From: Augochlora pura
Taxonomy: Eukaryota > Arthropoda > Insecta > Hymenoptera > Halictidae
DNA: 64,000 bases
Reading direction: 5' to 3'
Assembly: GCF_028453695.1 (NCBI RefSeq)
Contig: NC_135772.1
Coordinates: forward strand, 10,726,001-10,790,000
Below the pieces are notes generated by a model. That model saw only the letters and a list, made by a program, of their open reading frames with translations, searched no databases and had not been told where the DNA came from. The translations under genes and the position numbers were made by a program. Below, in pieces: positions 51,807 to 64,000 of this stretch (positions are counted from its first letter, which is position 1; each line of letters starts with the position of its first letter).

Positions 51807-52526
51807 CAGGCTTCTATATCAGACAATATTATATGAAAAACACACTAGTACTTCCTCTAAAAAATGACTGAAAATACACTTACGAATTGAAACTTGATAT
51901 TGATTACTATTTTGTATGTCAGCATTTTACAATATTATTATCACAATTCCCAGGGTTATTCATAGCAATTCGAACAAATACTATCTATCCGTCAGCGATA
52001 GCTTGTTTTTAAAAGAAACCAAAGGCAGATTGTCCGATGTTATTCTGCTTTCGCTCGGTTTGCGACAGAGACATGCCAAATGGTGTCCGACAACTCGAAG
52101 TTGTTCAGGTACTCGATGAATCTCATTCGTCGACATACATTTGAAAAGTTAGGAAGCTCCAAGTGCGGCAGGTGACTCGACGTAGTACGGCTTCCTTAAA
52201 GAACAAGGATAGTTTTCTTGAGGGATTTTCTTGGTGAAGGAGTGGGTAAGGCAGGGATTGCCTTTTGGTAATAACTTTGCTTCGACTTTTGCTAACATAC
52301 CTGCCCAAAAAGAAAAGTAGAAAAATGGTCGAATAAACGCAGACTATTTGTGTCTGCGCGGGTAATCGAACTGCAAAAGATTAAAAGCTACCTCAATTTA
52401 CACATGTCGCGCAAACGAGCACGGATGTTCCCGACCACCGGCGATAATAATGATAAACCTTCCCGAATGTCCGCGGAGCAACGATTCAGGGACTGGGATC
52501 CATTCGAACAATCAATTCCTCTAACT

Positions 52527-52550
52527 CAGCAGCAGCAGCAGCAGCAGCAG
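52527..52550 (+). repeat. (CAG)8 trinucleotide repeat
   Basis: Eight perfect CAG units. They lie at the end of a 68-codon frame that would give a Q8 tract followed by R and a stop. There is no other evidence of coding, so it is treated as a microsatellite. Confidence 0.95.
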
Positions 52551-53274
52551 CGATAGTCGTCCAGAACCGAGCAGAAAATGAACGCTGACTCAAGAGAGGA
52601 AGCATCATAGCTGGTATGCGCGGCAGAAGAGAAGGGGCAAGGCCGAAGAGAGAAGGAAGAAGGAAGATGATTCTCGTTCCTTTTCATCATCCGGTGGCTT
52701 TGGTATCGTTTCTTTTCGACAAAGGACAGGTAATTTTTCATTGCTGCTGGCGACAGCGCGGTATGTGCGGTATTAAGCGCGACGGGGCCGGCCCCGGGCA
52801 GAGACAAGAGGCCCGCGGCCGATATTAAAGACAGCCCTTGCTGACAAACGAACGCGGCGACGGCTTTCCTGCAATTACGGCGGAGCCACTTACTAATTTC
52901 GCCGGCTGATAATCCATTAACCGACGCCCACCTACGTACTAATCCCGAATCCGACCTTCGGCAAACCGGTAACCTCCGCGCTACGCCGCGCCGTTGTCGC
53001 GCCGTGCAATCCGTTCGGCTCGCTCGCTCGCTCTCGCGCGTTCTGGTCTCCTCTTCCCTCCCTGATTGTCGTATGCGCCGCGCGTGTGTTCAAGGGATGA
53101 AACGCGTGGGCGCGAATCCCCAGCATTTCACCCTGATTCCGGAATGGATGGGCCAACTTCAGTCCGTGCTTCACCGGGCTCATGAGTTTCCACGTATTTT
53201 CTTGTCAGGTCCCGGCACGCGAGATTTCGGGAACGAGAGAATGAAGAGTGAAACAGGCTGGTGGTGCCATTTTG

Positions 53275-53288
53275 AAAAAAAAAAAAAA
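53275..53288. repeat. A14 homopolymer
   Basis: Fourteen consecutive A residues. No retroelement body or target duplication was seen upstream, so it is not called as a retrotransposon tail. Confidence 0.9.
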
Positions 53289-53379
53289 CGTTATCGCGTG
53301 GACAGCTCACTGCAATTGTACTATACTAACGAAGTGGCGTAACAGAGTGGTATATTTTGAAAAGTTGAGCATTATTCGG

Positions 53380-53735
53380 ATCGTTTCGAATATACATTCA
53401 TGTAAAATTTATCGAACTCTTTTTAGTCGAATACTTTACTCGAATGATTCTTTATTCAAATAAATCTTTATTTGTTCGAATTATTCAGATAAGGGAAACT
53501 CTTTGATCGAACAATTTCAAATGTAATACGTAAGAAATAAATCGATACAATATGAAAGACCACTTTATTTTTCTCGAAATCAGTTATTCGTCGCTTGAAT
53601 TCGTGTATGTTCGATAAAATTTGAATCGAATTAATTTTTATCGAAACAAATTTTGAAATTTAAACGAATCAATTTTTACCTAAACACATTCGACTGAATT
53701 TTGATTCGATACTATTCGACACAATTTCATTCGTT
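53380..53735. repeat. Cluster of ATTCGA/TCGAAT half-palindromes
   Basis: Many ATTCGA, TTCGAA and TCGAAT motifs recur in both orientations at irregular 10-30 bp spacing over about 350 bp. The pattern looks like a decayed low-complexity or tandem repeat rather than single-copy DNA, though no fixed period is visible. Confidence 0.45.
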
Positions 53736-55160
53736 AGTCTTCATCTTTTATCCGTTATGCAAATATAATATTACTCAATTCTGATAGTTTGTCTTCTTCA
53801 AATGAGATGGATGATAAATAAAACAGAAACAATTAAATAGATTGTTCCCTCCTATAAAAATTCATCCCTGAAGAAGTCTTCCGTTGCAGTTGTCCTTGAA
53901 TGGATTTGAATTTAAATTGGTCCAGTTGAATGAATCATTTGTCATTTTATCACCGTTTAAAGAAACGGGGATGATCTTTGTAACTCCTTGACGCTTCTAC
54001 ATTTAAAAAGGTCATAAATCGAAGAATAAAGGGTAATCTTGAATGTCTATGCTAGAAATGACAGAATGCCGTTATATAGTTGACTTTATAATTCGAATTA
54101 CAGAAGGACGACGGTATCTAACAGGAATTATTAAGCAACACGTAGAACTTCTCCGCTCCTGTTGTCAGATTCGTCCAATTAAGGAATCCCATACGCGCAA
54201 AATTTGAATTACTTCGCTGAACGTAAGTACTAGTTTCACTACGGTACACGGATGCTAGTCCTAACACAAACAAATGCGAAGCATACCTGTATAATGACGA
54301 ATACTGAACATCGGAGTGCCTACAAACAAAGATCTTCCGTGCGGTTTATCTAAAATTGTTAAGCGTAGTTCGGGGGATATGCTGCAACAGCTTTGGATTA
54401 ATTCGTACTTATTTCTTTGGCTTGTTCATCCGTTCGACCCTTGCACGCCGAACTTTCTTGACAAATAAGTATTCAAGTATGCCTAGGATCATTTAAAACT
54501 TTGTTCGTCAATTTTTCTAACACATGTTTTAAGATACTTCTCCCAGGCCTGTTGGATTTTCTATTAACTTGAATGAAATATGAGCTAAACTAGTTGTCTG
54601 AAACTATGTAACCAAATAACAATATTTATATTCTTATAAATGTTTGTGTACATGCGTCATTTCGAATACGATTTTATAGTTCGTTATTAGCTTAGTTTAA
54701 CATTAAACGTTTAAATAGGAAGGAAGAGTATAATATTCACTTTCGCTTAAGAAAACGATTACGCATTGATTGCAGAATGTTGAATTTTCCTCCGTAGGTG
54801 TATGAATTTAGTTGATTGACTGCTGTGAAGTGAACAACGTATCCACGAAATCTACATATGAGAACAATTCGTATTCCAACCGTGTTACGAACAGGTGCAG
54901 TTTTGTTTTCTCATAGAAAAACATGCTACGCCAAATATCGTATTTTACTTGAACAATACCAGCAAAATGAAATTGCTTTAAACAAAGACCAAGTAGACGC
55001 TTCGCTCCTAAAACTCGTTTTCTTTCATATGCTAAGGACGGTGTTACGTTGCTTATCTTTGTAAGAGACCTCCTCGCATTTACCCTGAAAGTTGATGCAT
55101 TTTCTTCTTAAAGGGCCAAGTAAAAAGGAGCGAATAAACAGATTTCCGTGAAATAACAAT

Positions 55161-55174
55161 GTGCGCGCGCGCGC
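55161..55174. repeat. (GC)n tract
   Basis: A 14-bp alternating purine-pyrimidine tract, GTGCGCGCGCGCGC, of the kind that can adopt left-handed DNA. Confidence 0.9.
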
Positions 55175-58100
55175 TTTTAATAATTAATGGAGTTCCTCTA
55201 TTGACACATACTTCCGCTTCAAAGGATGGCGTGCCTAGGCATTAGCTTCTCAAAGATGGATTGAAAATTATTTGCGAACGACGTGCAAACAATGCTTCTT
55301 GATGGCATAATATCTAATTCTAAAGGTTACAGTTTATTATTTGACATATGGCTTTACGTCCGTCTATTTTTTAAACGCGATCTTTATCGATTTGCTGATT
55401 TTTGTTTGTATGTGTTCATATATGTGTTCAGATGATCTGCAAGGGATTACGTGACAAACAAAATGACTCGTGCATTTTTAAAAATGATATGCGCCAATGA
55501 GAAAAACGAATTTTGCCAGTCTGTTTCGCCCTGATTGTTCCATTCGAAAATGATAAAATTTGTATGTGCCTGTGGCAAGAACGCTTTTCAAAAAATATTT
55601 GCCAAGCACATCATAACACGGCATCGTTGCGTCAAAAATAAAACGTGTCGGAATTCGTAAACAATGTATTACACTACACGGAACCGAATGAGAGAGCTCG
55701 GTTTTCGAACGACTAACTTACCGTTAAGTACAAACAGTTAAAAAATATAGTATCGATGTTTGCTGAAAAAGACATTGGTTTGTTATCTGCAAAATGAAAT
55801 CTAGCTAGAACGGAGGAAAGTCCTATGGTTTCCACTGAATTCGCTGGATGAAACATTCGGTTTCAACTTCAAATAATATCGTTCGCGATACTGAAAATAT
55901 TTTCGTTGAAATCTTTCGAGCTAGTTATGTGGATCGATTCCTATTGAAATAGCATGACTATGTTTAATTTAAACTCTTAATTCATCTGCCCGCAATATTT
56001 TTTCCAAAGCCAGATTCATCAATTTCAATCAAACTTATCACTACTATTAAATTATAAGAAATAAATGCAAAATTTAAAAACGATGCTTTCCGTTCTGAAA
56101 CTATGAGCTCTATTTTCTCATTTTTTAACACGAACGATTGCTGATAAAGTAATGTTTTCCAAAAATATCATAAAAACAATGTGTCTTTGTTTGGCAGTAT
56201 ACATGACCTCATTTATTCGGTTTTCGGGAAATATGATGAAGTACTGATGCGAGGTCAATAATTGTAATGCCATCGATGGAAATTTGTTAAATAAAACTGT
56301 TCCCGTGATTCCAAGTAATTTGCTGTTCGCCTACGAGCCTTTTCAGTTAGGGAAGCCTTTCGAGTGATCAAGTTTCTCGGTCGATGGGAACGTCAAAGGG
56401 CGCGGTAATCACAGTTAATATACACTTCTCGCTCAGTCAGTTCGACTAACATTTCATTCCGCGGCGAGTTTCTCCGGTGGACCAACCGGCGGAACGGTGG
56501 ACATCGGAATTTTACAATTGATAGCGGAAAGTAATTTCGCCGTGCAAAAGCAAAGCAAGGCCGGATGCGTGGCGGAGAGGGCAGGGGACAAGGGGCTGCG
56601 TTTAATCGCGGCCGAACCGATGCGATGGCCTTATGGAAAGGGGATGCAAGTCATGGCGCGGTCCAGACTGTTCATTCAAATCCATTGGCAAATGTTGTGT
56701 CAGCCACCTATTTGTTCAATTGTGAATATACAAACAAATTTCATATAACTTCGGTGCATCGGCGCTGCCGAGTTTCGGGAGGCCACAGTATAATCGTAGT
56801 TACCGGCCGGGAGAGTTAATACAAACATATGCAGACGGCGGAATTGCATGCGAAGCTCGAGTGCAACCTGCGGTGCGTTCGTGTGCTGACGCACCTTCGA
56901 TTCATGCTCCCGCTTTTATGGTCAACATTCTCTTTCCCGGCCGCTCAGAAAAAAACCGATAAGAGAAATTCAACTTGCCGTGGCTGGAGCAATGCGTCAA
57001 AAAGGGATTACGGTAAATTATTTGAAATGCTCGCGGCAGATTCGACAATCGCATTAGGCATTCGACGTTCTATTGCCGCAAATGTTTCTTGAAAAAATCC
57101 ACGCCGGTGCTGCCTTCGTTTCCTTGTTATGCTTACACAACGTTTCATTCTCTGTCGAATCGCGCGTTTGGAATATTCTCGTGGAAATTAGGATAAAGAT
57201 CGTAATAAATTGGTATGTAAGTTGAAAGTTGTAACGAACCCCGGAGGGTTAATGAAATAGGGTACACGCAACCGGCGATCCCTCAATTTATAAAAGTGTG
57301 AACCAAATAGCAATCTGGTATTTCTATTAAAAGTTCTATCGCGACGGAGATCGAGCTAAGAACTTGTTAAGAAACGGTATTCAACTTTGAACGGTACTAA
57401 TTACAAGTTTCAGATTATCGAGAACGAGGTACATAAATGCATAAAAGCCGCGCGAGTTAGCCGTTGCGAGCTAAATGAATAAGTATTCATGATATAATAG
57501 CTTCGAACCAGCACGACCACCCAGCTCACAAACGAAACCCCGCGATCCATCATACTTTCAACTTCTTCCTCTAGTTTTTCGCTTTAGCCCATAACTCCCA
57601 TTCACCGCTCGGAAGCTTCGTAAAATACAGAACAAAGGGGGTGGTCATGAATCGCAACCATTCGAGTGCACTTATCACTTACAAAATGATACATGTTCCG
57701 CGGATAATGAGGTACGAAAGTGGACGTGTAATACGTAATAAAGTGATGTACGCAACAAAGAGCCGGAGCCGTTGGCCGCGCGGTGCGGGTAACTGTACGG
57801 GGTTGGTTTGCCTGGCGTGGCGAGGCGGGGGTGGCTTCGCGATAATCCGACATAGTATCGGAAAATCCGGGACTAACCTCCGACAAGCTTATCTACCTCG
57901 TTAGCGCGAAAGTCCTGGAATAATTTTTCTTCGCCGAGTAGACTCGTCGATGCAAATTCGTTATCCCGATAGAGCCGCCGTTAACGCAATTAAAGTAAAA
58001 GCGAGTCAGATTAATGAAAGCAATTAGATGCCAACGATTTATGTCGACTGTAACTTTCTTTTTTGACGACGGATACGGCTGCGAATCGCGCGGTGCCAGC

Positions 58101-59004
58101 CTGACCGACTGTCGCACCTATTGTTAATCAACCGCGTTTCTCATAAATAAATAAATTAATATTACTCTTCTCGGCTGTTCCTTTCACACCGATTTTACCG
58201 GCCTTCTAATTGGTTCCACAATAAATTATATTTTAAAGCAGGCCTCTTACTTTATTCAACGATTTTGTTGTATCATGGACAATACGATTATATTATCAAG
58301 TGCAGATAAATAATCGAAATTTTTGTATTTTCTTTGCACATCTAAAATTTTTCCACGTGTTTATAACACGCAATATTCATCATTTAATTGTCGTTCAGCA
58401 CAGTTTCTGTGAAGAAGTCACTCATACAATAGAGACTCTCTTATTCGAAGGTTTATTTTTGTAATATTTTCATACCAAAACATTCTACTATCTAAATATT
58501 GCATTCAAGTTCATTATGAAATGACAACGTATCAAAATAAAACAATGATTAGATAATAGATCATTTAGATACCCAACAGAAAATTTTTTAAACAAATATT
58601 CGGATAAAGGAGTCTTTACTGTATTGGCAAAAAGTCATTTGATAAAAATTGAGTGTCGTGCTGCCCCTTATTTTTTAGTAATTTTGTTGTAACGTTTAGT
58701 CTGGTCGAATTTAGTAAACTTTGATACCGAAGATGGTACAACTAATAAAAATTAGAGAAGAATTAAAATGAAATTAAAATTAAAATACGTACATGTCAAT
58801 TACAAAAACGAGCGATATTGCCTCTACGTCGTTCCTCTTTTAATGTCAATCTACGATGTTTAAACTGCATAAAATCAGGGCTCCGATAGGATCTCGAGCC
58901 GATAATAAAGGGCACATCGGCATTAAACGCGAAAATAAAAATCAAGAGGCTGTGGAGGGTGGTCGACATTATTGAGGATCGACAATAACCTTTATCACCT
59001 GCCT

Positions 59005-59100
59005 AGCACCGAGAGAAGGTTACGCTGCGGGACCGTCTAAGATCAATAACGCGGCTAATAGTAAGCACCGAAACCCCTGAAGTGGTTACGCTGCGTCTAA
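59005..59100 (+). repeat. Imperfect 60-66 bp tandem duplication
   Basis: AGCACCGA, then GGTTACGCTGCG, then TCTAA recur in order: 59005, 59018-59029 and 59036 in the first unit; 59064, 59084-59095 and 59096 in the second. Indels change the spacing between blocks, while the 12-mer is identical. Confidence 0.6.
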
Positions 59101-61925
59101 TTTAGAACCGGTCGCACGACAGTAAAGTGTAAAGGCTTCTTTTTGTGCGATTTCCTGGTGATCAGTGCGAGAACGAAGAGAGCCAAACACCGATCACCAG
59201 AATACAAAACCTCGTATTGCCGGTTGGGAACAGCTCGTCCCGCGATGTCCGCTTCGACTGTCGACAGAACCGAGCACTTCGATGGTGAGGCTACTTGATG
59301 CCCCATCAATTTCGAATTTCGAAAATTTTCCTATCCTTCTTGCTTTGATTTTCGGTTAATATTCTTCAATTTTCCTTTTAAGCTTTAATTCTGCAGGGTT
59401 GTTTCTATTAAATTCGTATTACTGAATAATCGAATGATGCGAATTTGCTCCTTAATGTATGCATGTGTTGGAGTTATCGTTCAAATGTGTCGGCATTTAT
59501 TTAAAAAATGTTCAAACAGAAGAGCCATTATTAATTGACAAATTTTTCCTTCGATTGTTAGATGGGACGAGAAATATGTCCTATTTAACAATTCGAATTT
59601 ACAGCCAATGGTGAACGCCAGAAAAGCGTCGTTACTTATGGATACCAACAATAATTTTGACAATATAAGACTGCAGAATCGTGCATTTGCGACAACTACA
59701 AACTAATATTCTTTCACAGACTGTACACGATGTTCCTTTCGAGCACGTAACACGAGAGTCATTCACGACAGAAGTAACCCTCTGAGCAGGAACGCGTCGG
59801 TAATTGGCAGACAATTGCCGTTAGATCTGATTTATCCAGGGTCGAACGTAATAAGGAAACAGAATTGCCAGTTCTTGCGTTTTCCGCTCGAACTCCTCCC
59901 GCCCGAGTCCGTATCCGCGCGCGATTGTTCCAAACATAATTCGCAAATAGTTTCGGGTGCCGACTGCCGCGACGAGAGAAACAGGAACTCACGCTTCGTT
60001 TTAGTTGCGCGCATCCTACCTGTCCTCGACAAAGCTGACTGTTGTCTCTGACACGGATAAAGGGTATAGAAACGCGTTTGAAATCTTCGTGATACGTTAT
60101 TCGAAACATTTTGTTTGCGGCGAGGCGGATGTCGCAGCCGCCAGCCGGAAAAACGTGTTACGGCCGCCCCTTTGAGCCGCGCAGGCATTCGCTGGCGCAG
60201 CCCACACTAGAAATGGTTTTAGATAACGTGTAAAATTTCATGCCACTAATTCCCGCCGGCGGAATTCATGGTATTTAAATTACAGCGCGGGCAAGGATTT
60301 TTCCACGGAAACTAATTTTTCTACCCAATTAATTGCCGAAGTATATCCGACGTCTCTGTATTCTAGTTGCGCGAAATCCGTTAAGCGGATTTTCGCTCGC
60401 GAAATAAAAGAGTCTCGCTATTATTTGCTACAGTTTAGCGCAAAACCGGTGCACAAAGTCCGCGAAGCGTTTTTCGTTTCTAATCGCATTATTTTCATAT
60501 ATTGCTTGTTCACCAATGCAAAATTAACGGAATTAATCATACAACGCTGTTTCCGAACGACTTTGTGAATCAACACGGTGTAAGATAATGATAACAAAGC
60601 TTCAAAATTAGTTCGTTGTAATAGCATTTAATTTAGATACACGTTAATACTTACACTCGCAACCTGTGGCGTAATATCAACCGCGTTAATGAAACTTCGT
60701 TACATGTCGCAGTGTGCGGGGATTTTATAAAACTTCTAGAATTTGATACCAGAACATTGTAGAATATTCTAATGTTGCGAAATCGTTTTGTAATCTAACG
60801 GCGTACTATACTTCTTGCTGCCATGCAAAGTGCGCAAAATTGAGATTTTAAAAATCATTGTACAACGAGAAGTCGCTAAATAAATCGAAAATAAATTAAC
60901 AACAATTTCTGGAGCGCGAAAACAAAATTTTAGGTAGCGTATTGCACATAGAAGTGAAAAAGCTATCTTCTGTATTAATAAAATTCGTGGTAAAGACTTT
61001 TACATTAAACCGTTAACGAACACGGAATGATTTAAACAAGCACGGTCTGTATAAAAATACACCGAAACGGCTAATTAGGATTAACGTTTAATTTGGAAGC
61101 ACTGATCCGGATTAACCCCATCGTGGATAAAATTTATTACATTCTCCTAAATTGCTATGGCGGCAGCGCGCATTTTATCACTGAACGAGTCAAGATTTAT
61201 TTGCGGCTGCATACGTTAACTAAAAGTCAAATGCTTTTAATAAAGTAAGTGGCGATCATGTTTCAAAATACATATACCGATGTCCGTGCGTATAATATCA
61301 CTTGCCACGCACACACGCGCGTGCCACGTACTTTCCAGTATACGGGGCACGCATTTTAATTGAAATTTGTACGGAAAATGTTATTCGCTCGCCGAATTCC
61401 ATGAAGAGACAATGGAAAATGAAACCACCGTGCATTGTTTAATCAGTTTTAATTAAATATTGTAGTAAAGCGTAAAATTCGGCGAAATCACATCTAATTT
61501 CGGAAAACCGGTCAAATGCCGCCGTTTCATTACTAATTTTAATGAATTTCATATTTTAAAACGTGAACCGTGCATATTCACCATCTTGAATTTTCATTGA
61601 GAATGTTCTCAATTTTCGCGTTAATGTAATCGCAAAATATTTCGCATAAGCGTACTCTCGTTGAATTTAATTCATCACCGTTTGAAACGGTAATCACGAT
61701 ATCCGCCAGGAGTACGACTTTTTGTCGTCGAGTATATCAAGTGACTGGGTTAAAAATCATTTCGCTGAACTTTTATCGCATGTACATTGTGGATTATATA
61801 CGTATGTGAATTAAATAAGAAAGTGAAAAGCGAAGTAGGAAAATTGTTTATAACTATAGCTTTGATTTCATTGTAGCGAACTATATAGAAAGATTTTCTA
61901 CACAAATATATATTATTTACTACAC

Positions 61926-61953
61926 AGATATATATATATTATTATTATTATTA
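61926..61953. repeat. (TA)n(ATT)n compound microsatellite
   Basis: A short TA run passes directly into about five ATT units. Confidence 0.9.
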
Positions 61954-62087
61954 CACTTTATATGTATGTACTTTATGTACAAAGTGCATAAGGTATATAG
62001 GCGAACTTATGATAACGAAATAAGATGTATTTAACTCTTCCGTTACGGCGTCTGCTCCGTTAGAGTGACGCCATGGAACGAGTTATT

Positions 62088-62195
62088 TATAGTCTTATAT
62101 TACACAATATTATATTGTATTATATAACATTCTATTGTATTTTATTATATTGTCTTGTATTGTGTTTTTTTATATTATGTATATTATATTTAAGT
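62088..62195. repeat. Degenerate TATTATATTGTAT-type tandem repeat
   Basis: Blocks of ATTATATTGTAT and ATTGTATTTTATTATATTGT recur with a loose 12-20 bp period over about 100 bp of almost pure A/T. The open frame across it (62073-62312) is a by-product of this composition. Confidence 0.6.
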
Positions 62196-64000
62196 AATAT
62201 ACATAATACAAGCACGTCGCGCGGACGTTTCTATTTGATCCCTATTTGTTACAATCGATGCAGAAATTTGTTATGTCGCATAAAGATTCGAAGTCTAATT
62301 GCAAGTAAATAAATCGTCGCAGACAAAATTTTACGTCTCAGGTAATAGCGAAACTAGAATGTTGAAACATTGCCTACTGTTGTAGCGTCATAAAGCGACG
62401 CGTTAACAATGATAAATAAGCGTCAACGTTGGAAGAGGTGTTGCAATTTCGGTAATATGATTCTGAATGTAATACGGTTTCGGATTGGACTATCGAATAA
62501 GTATTATCCATCATGTTTCACACGACCACCGGCAGTGGGCGGTCGAAAAATGAGTTGAAAAGCCGTCTCAAGCTACAGATCAGACTTGATAGAAACGGCG
62601 CGTGTGGGTGTAAACGCGAATACGGATGTCGACGTCATATATTCAGGCCGACGAGATACGATTCACAGGGTGTCTCGAGATTCTACGCCCTCCAGACACC
62701 TTTTCAAGGTGTATGCCACTCATTTCGCGGCTCTAGTTTACCCTTTACCCTCTTCGCTTGTTCGTCGCCACGTTTACGCATCGATCTGGCCACGTTAAAG
62801 CTGACCGTCGCGTTTCAAATTTTTCACGGCGATACCTTGCCGACTTGCGAACTGTCGGCGAACGTAATGGACGTATACGAGTTGGTTGCATTCATACTGG
62901 CGTAGATTACGTTTTCTATATATTTTTAAATGTAATCTATACATGCTAAAATATTTCAAAGACAAGTGAAATGATTTACTGTAAATTAGCTTAGTTGTAA
63001 ATTATCTTATCAATAAATTTGATTGGTAAGCCAATATGCATGCTGGTAAACAATAACACTGTTACATTTCCCAATGAGGAAAATGTGACTGTATTTATTT
63101 GTAAAAAAATGCTGTACAATGAAAAACTGTGTCTGAAAAATCTGATATATTAATAATTATACAAAATAAGAAGTGTAATCTCTATGACAAAAATAAAATC
63201 GTTCATGTATTACATTCTAGTGTCCACTATCGCCGATTATACTTTCCTGCGTTTATGGTATATGCTACAACGAAACTGCAAGGAACTGTGCATATAAGAA
63301 ATATTGCGACAGTTCTTTTATAATTGCCACAAAATATTGTCGCAAGTTAAAAATCGCGTGCACTAGTTTCTCGATGCTTGATAACTTCGTAAAATATTTG
63401 ATAAAACTGAGAATTTTCATAAAGATCGGCAGGTTATCGACGACTATTGATCAATATGCAGAAGCTCGACGCGAGAGAAGATATTCCTCCGGTTCCAGCT
63501 GGGTCTCCCACGGTTAATCGGGAGCAAAATCGTCGGCGTACTTGCATGCTCTCAGAGAACGGGCAGCTTTCGTCCGCAGCGTACGGGTCAACGTCAGTGC
63601 CGGTAGTTTCTGGCCCGTGGCTCGTTCTTCAGCACCGAAATACCGCTCACGTCACCGAGCATTGTTCGGCTGGACTTCTGGACCGGCGCATAATTTCCCG
63701 CATTTGCTTGGGCGTCCTGACCTTTTACCACAGAGATTCTTCCCCATATTCATACACGCACGAACCGCCAATATGCATACCTGTTATGTCAATGCGGAAA
63801 TTGATGTCGCTGACGTTGACGCTGAATGCCGATCGTGTGTGAAGTACAGAAAACTGATTGTGAGTGGCAAGAAGCAGATAGCGTCGTTAAAGTACGTCGA
63901 AACACCTGATTTTCAAAGGTTTCTTTGCATAGAGAAATCTGTTTAATCCTTCTACGAAAATAGGGTGATCTGTTCACTAAATAAACACTGGAGCAACATG

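Larger units (their letters stand above)
51807..64000. other. Non-coding stretch to the end of the window, with GC-rich patches
   Basis: No exon is recognised across 12 kb. GC-rich, CpG-dense patches lie at about 52590-52860, 52950-53250, 56450-56960, 57730-57860 and 59880-60200. The patch near 53016-53035 includes a short CGCT/CTCG run. Frames of up to 134 codons occur in this segment on both strands and carry no recognised domain. Element-like edges include TTAACTCTTCCGTTACGG at 62031 with no partner. Positions 61070-61120 contain two GGATTAA sites. Confidence 0.55.

Noticed and set aside
52350..52556. Frame ending in a polyglutamine run
   Set aside because: The Q tract is a (CAG)8 microsatellite at the very end of a short frame; nothing upstream supports an exon.
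53275..53288. A14 as the tail of a retroelement
   Set aside because: There is no upstream reverse-transcriptase remnant, SINE promoter boxes or target-site duplication.
56418..56450. Initiator-like TCAGTCAGTTCG downstream of AATATACA
   Set aside because: The TATA-like motif is only about 17-21 bp upstream, too close, and no proper downstream element is at the expected spacing.
62513..63946. Frames of 130-134 codons near the window end
   Set aside because: They overlap each other in different frames, show no domain, and end in ordinary non-coding sequence.
1..64000. tRNA, rRNA, known insect microRNA or CRISPR array
   Set aside because: No tRNA B-box with a foldable cloverleaf, no rRNA core sequence, no match to conserved microRNA sequences I looked for, and no regularly spaced identical repeats with unique spacers.

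Overview
This window is eukaryotic nuclear DNA, most likely from an insect and plausibly a hymenopteran such as a bee. It is AT-rich overall, with short CpG-rich patches. It carries decayed mariner sequence and several families of short, non-coding inverted-repeat elements flanked by TTAA. It has none of the operon spacing, ribosome binding sites or dense coding of a bacterial sequence. The order-level assignment is inference; nothing here fixes the species.

I found no protein-coding exon, tRNA, rRNA or recognisable microRNA that I would defend. Apart from frames running through the N gap, open frames are short, overlap on both strands, cluster in GC-rich patches and match no family I recognise. 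The window therefore reads as a gene desert or the interior of a very large intron. Any host gene cannot be named from the sequence.

Layout. Positions 18 to about 300 hold the 3' end of a broken mariner transposon on the minus strand. A run of exactly 100 N at 1195-1294 is an assembly gap. A degraded TTAA element lies at 2577-2778 and a mariner-type miniature element (TA target site) at 7833-8059. A local cluster of repeated ATGCAAA/TTGCAAA motifs sits at 10058-10252. A 334-bp TTAA element lies at 14793-15126. The densest mobile-element zone is 25235-26774, where two families abut and share one TTAA, and where a third element edge begins on the TTAA closing the next copy. Further TTAA elements are at 30512-30675, 36983-37260 and 51608-51806. 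A two-copy dispersed repeat of unknown class lies at 22124-22345 and 43074-43300. A two-unit tandem duplication, each unit with a 14-bp palindrome, lies at 34351-34699. Microsatellites are scattered through the window.

How it works together: no gene network can be described. The main biology visible is repeated insertion of non-autonomous elements (a piggyBac-like TTAA preference, inferred from TTAA target sites and terminal inverted repeats) into a non-coding landscape that may also contain enhancers. I did not find a convincing new biological system. The best leads are the shared-TTAA element junctions, the conserved palindrome in one element family, and the two local motif clusters.
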